From NCBI GenBank assembly GCA_964422855.1, contig CAYRCS010000032.1, positions 1 to 10,017 on the forward strand: 10,017 nt of DNA, given 5' to 3'. Made by a program: the position numbers and the translations under genes. The notes beneath the pieces were generated by a model. That model had not been told where the DNA came from and searched no databases. It saw only the letters and a program-made list of their open reading frames with translations. This document shows, in pieces, positions 1-8,685 of this stretch. The stretch is from CAZEYI01 sp964422855. Lineage in GTDB: Bacteria; Patescibacteriota; Gracilibacteria; Absconditabacterales; Absconditicoccaceae. Every line of letters starts with the position of its first letter. Within the stretch, counting starts at the first letter, position 1.

Positions 1-30
1 TATTACATCATATGATCATATGATGTAATA
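1..30. repeat. Perfect 30-bp palindrome, possible hairpin
   Basis: Positions 1-30 read the same on both strands, centred on TGATCA at 13-18. The plus strand continues with TTTTTCTT, so a plus-strand transcript could form an AT-rich hairpin followed by a U-rich run, like an intrinsic terminator. The palindrome lies inside the reading frame of the large minus-strand gene, where it encodes YYIIGSYDVI with a UGA glycine at its centre. Its outer limit is unknown because it starts at the first base of the window. A terminator for a convergent gene to the left is an inference. Confidence 0.6.
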
Positions 31-3000
31 TTTTTCTTCAAATGTTTTTCCTGTTTTTGGTTCTGTATATGATGCATATACATAGGCAGCTACTACCGTA
101 GGATCACTAGCTACAGATGTGTAGTCAAATATATAGGTGGATCCATCGTATGCTGGATATGTTTGGGATTGTACACAGTATAAAGACTCACATCCTTCTC
201 CTTTGGTAAATATATACATAGATACTTGGTCTGGACTTACAGCATAAGTGCTTGTAGCATCCTGATTTGTGTAGCTATAGTTTGCATATACTGATGATCC
301 ATCATTCCATACATTACCATAGAATTTACTATAATCGTAAACCGGTGTTGGATTATCTTCTTTTGGACTTTCTCCACCTCAGAGTAATGGTCCAAGTACT
401 TCCATAAGATAGTCGATATTTACCAATCAAGCGTATTTCATGCCTAGGTCAATAACGGCTTCTCTAGATTCATCAGGATATTCTACTACCACATATTGTT
501 CTGTATCAGCAACAAAATCGGCAAGTTTTTGTCCAGCAAAACTATATGCAGCATCTATATAACTATTGATCGTGTCAACATAATCTTGTACTGATACTGA
601 CTGTCCTTCAACATCCCCATCCTTGCTATCACCTCTGGCATCAAGTTCCTGTATATCAGTTATCAATCCAGCAAGATTTTTAGCTTCGAATGCAATAGTA
701 TCAGAGTTAAATGTAAGCTCTAGATTTGCACTTACAAAGTCTTCAGGCTTTATTTCGATATCTGCCTCGCTACCATTTTTATACTTGATTGATCAACTGA
801 TATTGAATTTACAGATAGATGGACCTTTGATCTCTGCATTTACTGATAGTTCCCAATCGGAACCTGATAGTTTTTCTCTCTTGACGTTTAGCTCAAACAA
901 GAAGTCAGCAATATAGACTGTAGCGCTTATAGATTTGGGGAATATACTTTTGGATGAGACCAATTGTTCGGTACTTGCCCATTCTAGATTGGCTTCAGCT
1001 GCTGCTATAATTCTATCTGAAACTTCTACTTTGGCTGCGAATCTGACTGGTACTTCATTGATATATACTTCTACAAATGTACCATCATTGGCTATCTCAT
1101 ATCTACTCCAGTATGTTTCATAGCTACCTGCTGGCATATAGACATCCCCATTATAGTTCTGATATGCTCTTGTTTCGTCGCCTAGCATACCAATATAGAA
1201 GTTTACGTATTCATATTTTTCTCCATCTACTTCATTGTACCAAGTACCGTTTGGGTTGAGAGCATTGTATAGATCCTTACTCAGTGTCACTGCTGGCACA
1301 CCCATAGTCCAGAAAGTTCCATTGTCTCTTGCTGCCTGAGCAAAACCTGCTGCAGTTGTGAGATCATACTTATCTAATGATATCTTGGTGTCATAGTAAC
1401 CACGATCTGATTCTTGGTCGTATGTCTTGGTCTGTACAGATCTTAGTGTTACTACCGCATCATTTGTTGTTGCATTTTTACTTGATGGGAAAGCAAAGGT
1501 AAGATCATCTTGATCTATTGCATCCTTTTTTTGTACAAATGTTTGACCATTTCGTTCGTATGCATCGCCTCCCTTACGCAATACACTTTCAAACGAATCA
1601 AATCAGTCTATGTTATTTAATGATTCTAGGATAGCTCCTACATTATCAAAATTGTCTTCCAAGAATTTCAACACTGTCGTCACTCATCTTCCTGTAACGA
1701 GAGCATCAGCAAGCAATGCGAGATTACGAGCAAAGTTATCCATAGCCAAGGATTCTTTTTTCTCTATATTTTCTTCCAATAGTTTGGTTGTTGATACAGT
1801 TGTGGCTGTATTGAGCGCGAATTGTAAGATTGATTTTTTGTTTTGATTGAGTTTTATGTCTTGATTTTCTAAAATGGTTCCGATTTTTGATTTGATGTCT
1901 GTTATTTTATCGTAACTATTTGCATCCAATTGTTCGTACAATCCATTGACTACATTTGCTTCACAATAACTTGGTACGACATTTTGTGGGATAACACTGT
2001 CTGTATTTGTACTACCAAAATCGAGTGCTTCTTTTACTTTCTGTACAAGTGATTTGTGCTTTTCTAATGTTTGTTCTGTCTTGAGCGTAGCTACACAATT
2101 TGTACCTTTTTCTGCATCAGATATGAGCTGTTTGATCTTTGTAATCTCTGCCATAGGTGCGTTTTTGGCAATAAGATTGTTGTACTCAGCCATATATCTG
2201 GTATAAGCAATAGAACAATCTTGTGCAAATTGTACAACAGAACTATTGGTACCACTACACTTGGAAGCAATAGATTCAATTTTCTTGAAGACTTCTGATG
2301 CTTCAGTTAACTTACCTTCTTTGATAAGAGATTCATATTCTATCTTGTATCCAAATATTTCCTTTTCGTTTTCTTTACTTAGTGTACATGCTGTAGTTGC
2401 TGTAGCCGTGGCTGCAACTGGTGTTGCGGCTTCTTTTGCTTCTCTGGCAACATTTGTAGAAGAAGATTGTCGATTTTTGGCATAGAGATAGACTTCGTCG
2501 TATTCTTTTGGATTTTTTTTACTCCACCTGTCTGTCAAGTTTTGATAATAGGTATTTTCATCACCTTTGTATTCTTCTGGAACTGCGTCTCCGACCTTAA
2601 AGCCAAAGTTTGGAGCGTATTTGTTGAGAAATTGATTTACAAGCTCGGCATATTGTTTTTCATCTCCGAAAATATCGTTGCCTCCTATTTGTGAAGCATA
2701 ACCGACAATAGCTGTCTGGAGAACTTCAAATGTTTTGAGTGATCAGAGATCAATAGTTTTGTATCTATCTACAAACGTAGATGCTGCTTTAGGTTTTGTG
2801 GTTGCTGTTGGGGTTGCTGTTGTCGCACTGTCACCATATCCATACTCTGTTGAAGTGGCCGCAGATTGATTCATCTTTTCTATTTTGGCATTATCGATAC
2901 CGGCTGCGTCATCAGCTGCTCTGTTGACTCTCTTGCCGCTTGATAGTTTTGGAGTATTTACTGTTTCGCTTGTAGTTGATGCCGCTTCAGAAGTTTCTTT

Positions 3001-3084
3001 TGTCGCCGACATAGCATATGTTGCAGGCGTAAACGACTGCGCAAGAAGTAAAACAACGATAGTAGAAGCAATAAATTTTTTCAT
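1..3084 (-). CDS. Giant secreted surface protein with flagellin-like motif, partial (3' end off window)
   Basis: One open frame of 1028 codons reaches the left edge without TAA or TAG. Seven in-frame UGA codons are read as Gly (at 2743, 1684, 1603, 793, 427, 379 and 16). I chose ATG 3084 because it begins a typical Sec signal peptide (MKKFIASTIVVLLLAQ, then ATYA-MSA). The in-frame ATG at 3117 lies inside or before the likely transcription start of the promoter at 3120-3148. No clear Shine-Dalgarno sequence is seen. Approximate layout: signal peptide 1-24; a flagellin-like stretch 46-75 (LSSGKRVNRAADDAAG then EKM); Ala/Thr/Pro linkers near 86-103 and 198-212; a charged, mostly helical region 213-465 with five cysteines (TAC, SKC, QDC, TNC, SYC); and a beta-rich half 500-1028 containing GPSICKFNI near 754-762 and a GCESLYC pair close to the window edge. 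The role is unknown. A surface or S-layer-type function is inferred from export, size and low-complexity linkers. No enzyme motif was recognised. Confidence 0.85.
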
Positions 3085-3119
3085 TTTTGTGATATACCTA
3101 AGTAAAAGAGGTTTCATTA

Positions 3120-3148
3120 ATTATAGAGACGGCATCCTCTTTTGTCAA
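3120..3148 (-). promoter_or_regulatory. Perfect-consensus sigma-70-type promoter of the giant secreted protein gene
   Basis: On the minus strand TTGACA (3148-3143) is followed by exactly 17 bases and TATAAT (3125-3120), so both hexamers match the housekeeping sigma factor consensus. Transcription should start near 3113, giving a leader of about 30 bases before ATG 3084. This excludes the upstream ATG at 3117 as start. The rest of the 3085-3253 gap between the divergent genes holds no other strong signal. A lone TATGAT at 3229-3234 could be a -10 element for the plus-strand kinase gene, but it has no convincing -35 partner. Confidence 0.85.
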
Positions 3149-3253
3149 ATTTTGATGAACAAAATTACTTTGAAGGTTTGTAAAGCTCGTTTTGGTTGCA
3201 AAAAGGGCGCTATTGTGTAGCTTCTAGCTATGATTTAGCATTATATGTGTCTT

Positions 3254-3826
3254 ATGTTGATAACAATAGGCTGAAAGGCTGGGAGTGGGAAAAGTACTAT
3301 AGCCAAAATGTTGGTAGAGAAACTCTGATACGAACGCATATCTATCGGTGATATGAAAAGAAAAATAGCAGACGAAATGGGCATTAGTATCTATGAATTT
3401 AATAGGCTCGGCGACTTGCCTGGCAATGCAGAGAAGTTTGACAAGCAATATGAAGACTATCAGAGAAGCTTAGATACCAATAGCGATATATTGCTCGAGA
3501 GTAGACTGTGATTTTATTGTCAGCCAGGTGCATTTAAGATTTTTTTGGATATTACTGAAGAAATGGCGGCTACCAGGATCATGCGTGATACGCAAGGAGC
3601 AACAAGATGATTGGAAAAATTTGAAAGTTTGGAAGATGCAATGGCTATGGTCCATGCTAGAAATATCGAAGATGAAGAGAGATATCTCAGACTGTATGAT
3701 ATCCATTACTTTGATCCCAAACATTACGACTTGGTGGTAGATACAGGAGATAAAACACCTGATCAGATATTGGCTATTATCGTCCAAGCATATACAAATT
3801 TTATAGATCAACAAACACATGCGTAA
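3254..3826 (+). CDS. cmk: Cytidylate kinase-like nucleoside monophosphate kinase (Cmk family)
   Basis: This is a cytosolic enzyme that transfers phosphate from ATP to CMP/dCMP in pyrimidine nucleotide supply. The 190-residue protein has a Walker A motif at 7-14 (GKAGSGKS), an NMP-binding segment ISIGDMKRK near 29-37, ESR at 82-84 before the strand AFKIFLDI, a lid region with R136-N-x-D and E-R-Y near 142-144, and a C-terminal YDLVVDT at 158-164. This pattern and the short length fit the compact archaeal/CPR-type Cmk rather than the 225-residue E. coli form. Four UGA codons are read as Gly (residues 7, 25, 86, 119). Residue 7 is the first Gly of Walker A, which strongly supports the recoding. 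ATG 3254 gives MLITIGGK, the usual compact start; ATG 3245 (three residues longer) is possible, and TAG at 3236 blocks further extension. The stop TAA overlaps the next gene's ATG by 8 bases, suggesting translational coupling. CMP specificity over other nucleotides is by family only. Confidence 0.85.
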
Positions 3827-5099
3827 CAAAATAGCGATTGCAGTTATTGGTGTATTGCTTGCTGCTGGTATCGGCATACTCATATATCTGCAACAAAATA
3901 CCAAGCAAGATCCTCTCTGGAGTCATGTGCCAGCAAGTATTGATCAAGTTATGATCACCAACTATGTATCCACGAGCAATTTGCCTCAACAGGTACGTGG
4001 CCTCAAACAAAGCATACTCGCGCAGGATAATGACACAAATACAAGTTTGTTGTTTGTCCAAGCAGATGATAATTTTAGCACACAAGAATTTCTATCTGCG
4101 TTTGCAAGCGGTGGACAAGTACAATATAGTTTTGATGATATAGGGGACAATTTGTATGTCTATGCTCCACCAGCAGTATTGGATCTCTATAAAACTATGA
4201 CTGGCGAATTTTTTGCTATCCCAAACATCCAAGAGACGCTCAATAAAATGACTGAGATGCAGCATATCACCGTCTCTCGCGTCGATCCAGAACGCGCACA
4301 GATACCTGATCCTCAGATTGCTGCCTTTGCACAAAATCTAGCATATATGATCGTCTGATTTGGAGCTAAGAAAGAAGTAGAAGCGTACTTGGTATACAAG
4401 GATACACAAACAACTATCGCATCAGATCTGGATATATCTCAACGAAAAGACTACTTCTCTAACAGCACTCTGATCGGACTTGTCTTGGACAATGTGTTTG
4501 GGCAAGCTGGGTATATGAGTGGCGATGTCTTGGAAAGTATGCAATACTACATGAGTAGCTATGGACTCACACCTGAGCAGCTTGATACTGTCGTACAAAC
4601 TCTGGCATGATCTATCGGTATGTTTATCTATGCTGATGATGAGTTCCAAATTGGTGGGCAAGTAGTCATCCCAAATACCGATATCTATCCTATCATCAAC
4701 ACTGTATTATCAAAAGCACAAAATAGTATAGCTAGCTCTCTAGGTCTTTTGCCAGAACAAGTAAGCTCTACGACAGGTGAGGATCTATCGACGTATACAC
4801 TCAAACCGGTAGGTGTCTCGCCGCTTGTGTTGCTGGTAAGCAAAGATGATGAAAAAACATCTATCATACTCAACACTGTCATGACTGGACAGACAACTAA
4901 CACAGACACACGAGATGATAAAGCATTTGCCCTAGTCTCTATCGATGTAGAAAAACTGCAGGCGTTTATCATGCAAGCTCAAACATTGTTTGGTATCGGA
5001 GGTCTAGATGATCTGATGCCATCGTGAATGGTATGAAGATTGCAATGAGCGTTGTATCAAGAAACTACTGCTTTGCACTTTGTCTGACAACTCCAATAA
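3819..5099 (+). CDS. Membrane-anchored protein of unknown function
   Basis: This is a 426-residue protein that I do not recognise. Residues 1-4 (MRNK) are followed by one hydrophobic segment at about 5-24 (IAIAVIGVLLAAGIGILIYL), then a long polar domain, so it is probably a signal-anchored protein with its bulk outside the cytoplasm. The domain alternates beta-like stretches (IGMFIYADDEFQIGGQVV, FALVSIDVEKLQAFI) with helices, and vaguely recalls DUF3352-type exported proteins; that link is weak. Six UGA codons are read as Gly (residues 180, 264, 403, 406, 410, 423). Four of them lie in the last 24 residues. The only TAA is at 5097-5099, so the gene runs 35 bases into the 3' end of convergent rsmA. 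The start ATG overlaps the end of the kinase gene (ATGCGTAA), implying one transcript. There is no cysteine pair, catalytic motif or C-terminal anchor. Confidence 0.8.
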
Positions 5100-5847
5100 G
5101 CGTCAACCAATCTTTTTCTCCCAATTCTTCCAATCTTTTCTGAGCTATATCGCCCAACGGTGTAGGATCTATGTCGTGCATCTTACATATCTTGCCAAGC
5201 GTTTTTCTGCTATACGGAGAAAATAATTCGAGGGCTTGGACCTGTGTGTCGAAATCTACATCTCGTGTCCTATCTTTGCGGGTGATGCCCAATACACAAC
5301 TGTGTACCTTGGGTGCTGGATCAAATGACGTAGGAGGCACTGTGATCGTATAATCGACATGATACGCATAATTGAGGAGCCATCGGAGATATGATTTTTT
5401 GCCAGCGTCGCTTTTGATCTTGTCGCCTACTTCTTTCTGGATCATGATAACGCCACACGGTACCTGTGGATGTCCATCAGCAAAAAATTTTCTGATAATA
5501 GGAGAGGTAATATAGTATGGTAAGTTTCATACAATACATACCTTACTCGGATCGATGTCGTGCTGCTGTGCTCGTGCAAAAAAATCTCGCTCCAAGACAT
5601 CCTGGAGTATAATCTTATCGTCAGCAATACCTTGCTGCAGCAAAGCCTTGCGCATCAGGGGATCTTTTTCTACACAGAAAAAATGCTTTGCCTTGTGTTG
5701 TAACTGTATAGTCAGTGCTCATTTTCCTGGACCGATTTCGATGATGGTATCACAATCGCGATCAGCATACAAGCGCTCTGCTGTCTGGATAATATGATCC
5801 TGCATCGATATATCCGTCAAGAAATTTTGACCTAAATAGCTTGGCAT
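5065..5847 (-). CDS. rsmA: 16S rRNA (adenine1518-N6/adenine1519-N6)-dimethyltransferase RsmA (KsgA)
   Basis: RsmA uses S-adenosylmethionine to dimethylate two adjacent adenines in the 3'-terminal helix of 16S rRNA during late small-subunit assembly. The 260-residue protein is of normal length. It shows the N-terminal LGQNFL (5-10), SAM-binding motif I EIGPGKGALT (37-46), an acidic motif with VEKD (59-62), QDVL (82-85), the catalytic motif GNLPYYITSP (107-116), and FDPAPKV in the C-terminal half. UGA codons encode Gly43 of GKGALT and Gly107 of GNLPY, both near-invariant glycines; standard decoding would split the gene into three. The stop is TAG. ATG 5847 gives the canonical MPSYLGQNFL start. 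An upstream extension to 5940 would cross a terminator and is rejected. A TATGAT (5880-5875) just after that terminator could be its -10 box, but the -35 is poor. The 3' end overlaps the convergent plus-strand gene by 35 bases. Confidence 0.95.
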
Positions 5848-5883
5848 GTGATGGATAGAATAAATAACAAAAGTATCATATAC

Positions 5884-5913
5884 AAAAAAAGTCCTGATGC
5901 AAATCAGGACTTT
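5884..5913 (-). terminator. Intrinsic terminator of the SLH/DUF11 surface-protein gene
   Basis: AAAGTCCTGAT (5888-5898) pairs perfectly with ATCAGGACTTT (5903-5913) around a 4-base loop, an 11-bp stem. On the minus strand the hairpin is followed by a run of seven T (5890-5884). It lies 28 bases after the TAA of the upstream surface-protein gene and before rsmA, so it should end that operon's transcript and leave rsmA under its own promoter. The A/T symmetry may let it act weakly on the plus strand too. Confidence 0.9.
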
Positions 5914-5940
5914 GGTATGCTTATATGCTAGGTTTTTCAT

Positions 5941-8646
5941 TTATTTTTTTGCATTCATTCTGATGTATCTAGAGGATTCTGGTACTTCACCAAAGTCTGC
6001 TCTATATAATATCTGGAATAGTTCTCCTTTGCTGATAGCCTCACCTCCTTTGTCTGTTTTTCTCATCAGTTTGGCGCGATCCATCAAGTTGATAGCATCG
6101 GTAAATTGCGTTGCTGGCGACTTGATAAATTCGTTACCAAACATGACATTGGTAGTGATCAGTGCAGTTTCTTGGATAGTAATGTTTTCTAATGGTCTCA
6201 ATTTTGGACCATTTCCAATGAGCCTAAAGTCTCTTCCTAAATTTGCATAAAACTGTTGCTCATTGCTAAGGCCGCCAATATCTTCATAGTTTGCCTTACC
6301 CTTGAGATCTGGTTCAACAAGTCATGAATCAAGTAATCGAAGCACAAATACTTTGATTGCATCTATTCTCTGTATCGGATCACATGGTCTAAAGTCTTCC
6401 AGTGATCTAGCCGTAGTTAACTTCATCACCTGAGCGTATGCAAATACTTCTCTATAGCCATCTTCACATGTCACTGGAGCGGCTGTATAACTAGCTGTCG
6501 CTCTCTTGATAGCATCTCTGAGTTCTTCTTGGTTTCTTCTCTCAGCTGTCGTAAGTCCTACATTACGTCTTACGAATGGATTGTTTGGATCCACAGTGGC
6601 AGTCTTCTTGGGAGTAGTGGCTGCTGGTCGAGTTGTCTTTGGTATAGATGGATTTGTGGGTGCAGTAGCAGTAGGAGCTGCGGCAGCATCTATAGGTCTC
6701 CATGTTTGTGTAATCCCTGTAGTTCATCCTGTTGTTATGTTTGTACCTGTGATATATTGCGTAGGAGTGTCGTCATCTGTTCATCCTGTTCCTTCTGTAT
6801 CACCTGTACCTGCTCTTGCTAGAGATGGTGCTACGGTAAGATAGCCATATCCCAATGCACTATCATTGGCAGTTTCAAATATCTTGACTCTATAATTTCA
6901 TGCTGATTTGATAGTGATGGCATTGGCCCATGTTTTGGTTCGTAGTGCAGTCTTGGTAAATGTTGCCGATACTGTAGGGATAGTAAGTGTATAGTTAGAT
7001 GCGTCATCTTCTACCCATTTTGTTCCTGATTTTTTTTGCATGAGGATTGATAAACTCTTCGTATAACTTGCTGGCACTATATTGTCTGGGATGAGTTGTA
7101 TCGTGAGATCTATAGGATTGTTGAGTAATGGCGTCTCTGTGTCAAATCTAACATCATATCCGTCCAATCCATCAACTGGATCTAGTTCAGGTTCATCATC
7201 TTCTTCCTCTTCCTGTTCATTTGTCGGTGGGGTTACAGGTGGATTGTTTTTGCCTGTCCCTGTATCATCATCTTTATCTCCACCCAAATACTCACATACT
7301 TCTGGTGTCAATATATCGATAGAGAAAGCTCCTGAAGCTACTGGTACTCCTTCCTCATTGGCAACAACTATGTTGGTCACACCAACTCCAGCTGAGACAG
7401 CTTTGGTAGTAACAGTAAATGATCACTGATCACCAGGGAATAGTTGGCCAGCGATATTTCGTGTAAATTCTGAACCAGCTACTGATGAGTATGGTTCGGA
7501 ACTATATAAGTATTGCAATGCAGATGGCATATCGTTTGTAATGGTAACACTATTTGCGTCTGCGGCTCATTGGTTACCAAAATTGATAACAAATTCGACA
7601 GTGTCTCCACTACAGACAGTATCATCTGAGGTATATATATCTGCATAGAGTTGTGACTCTCATTCCATGATCTGTGTGCTCGCCTCGTCAACATTATTAT
7701 CAAAATTACTTTCGTATATATCAGAATCTATGACCACATTGTTGGATACGGTCACTCATTCTTCGAGCAATGGATACAATGATACCGTGAGTGTGATATC
7801 TCATCCCATACCTGCTGGCAAATTACCTAGATCCCAGACAAGAACAGAATTATTTGCACCTGTGGTGCCTGTCGGTTCGGGTGAAGCAGATACGACGTAC
7901 ATATTGCTAGGTACGATATCATAGATTTGTGTATTGGTAGCTGTATCAGATCCATTATTACCATAGGTAATAGTATACTCTAGCTCATCAGTGACTGATG
8001 CTTGGGCTAAGTCTACTTGTTTGTTTACAAACAGATCGACATCTCCTAGCATAGAGCCATCATTACCTACCACGATACTTGCCGTAGCAGTATTGTTGGA
8101 TGTGTATGGATCAGTATTGTTGGCTGAGACAGTAGCTACTGACGATAGCGTGCCCTGTGCTGCAGGATCGACGAGCAATCTGAGCAATATCATGACATGT
8201 GTATTGTCATTGCTTGGGAGGTTCCATGTTACTGTTGTAGGACTAATAGATGATGGCGTCACTGAGGCGCTATCAAATATCGTACCTGCAGGGATAGTAG
8301 CTGTGACAGTTACATTTTCTGGAGATCAGTTTGGTGTTTCACTCTGTGTATATATCATATAGACATTGATCTCTTCTGTATCGGTCACGACTGGATAGAC
8401 AGTGTTGGATATCGACATATCTACAGGACTTAGTGTCGCTGCATCTACTACATCGATATGTGGTATATAATTCAATATCCCCATCAGCAGAGCCGAACTA
8501 GCTGCAAGTGCCTTGAGACCAGCAACATTAAAGATGATGGTCTTGATCAAAACAAGCTTGAGGAAAATCAGATGTGCTCGCACTGCTGCGCGCGCCATAT
8601 GTCTAGTCGGCTTGTGTTGTATCTGATTGATACGCGTGAATATCAT
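5941..8646 (-). CDS. SLH-domain surface protein with DUF11-like repeats
   Basis: This 901-residue protein is read with ten UGA glycines (8326, 7801, 7756, 7660, 7567, 7423, 6898, 6781, 6724, 6322) and ends at TAA 5941. A basic N-terminus (1-24) precedes a long hydrophobic stretch (about 25-62), probably an extended signal peptide or anchor. ATG at residue 17 is an alternative start, and a stop at 8677 blocks extension. Three DUF11-like beta-sandwich repeats follow at about 65-195, 203-318 and 325-450; the second is clearest (YTITYGNNGSDTATN, then VWDLGNLPAGMGG). Next come an acidic Pro/Asp/Glu linker (about 453-493), an Ig-like domain (about 496-606), a Thr/Gly/Pro linker (607-700), and three SLH-like motifs at about 735-886. 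SLH motifs bind secondary cell-wall polymers and DUF11 repeats form extracellular stalks, so an S-layer or adhesin protein held to the wall by its C-terminus is inferred. It lies 39 bases after the upstream gene, likely in one operon, and a terminator follows. Confidence 0.88.
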
Positions 8647-8685
8647 CGCTAGTATCGAGGGATAAAGGGTTGATGTTTAATGATA

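Noticed and set aside
3085..3117. Start of the giant secreted protein at ATG 3117
   Set aside because: The promoter at 3120-3148 places transcription start near 3113, and the signal peptide begins properly at ATG 3084.
3085..3253. A riboswitch or small RNA in the divergent intergenic region
   Set aside because: The space is mostly taken by the minus-strand promoter and leader, and no stable conserved-looking stem was found.
3470..3904. A 144-residue minus-strand frame opposite the kinase gene
   Set aside because: It is antisense to a well-supported kinase, has no signal, ribosome site or recognisable domain, and looks like a codon-use shadow.
3272..5721. UGA as tryptophan (Mycoplasma-type code) or selenocysteine
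   Set aside because: UGA sits at Walker A Gly and at the RsmA GKG and GNLPY glycines; UGG is used for Trp in the same genes, and there are far too many sites for selenocysteine.
5848..5940. N-terminal extension of RsmA to 5940
   Set aside because: It would translate through a strong terminator hairpin, and MPSYLGQNFL is the family's normal start.
6506..6844. Plus-strand low-complexity frames rich in Val, Ser, Cys or Gly opposite the SLH protein
   Set aside because: They mirror the Thr/Pro/Gly linker on the minus strand and show no independent coding evidence.
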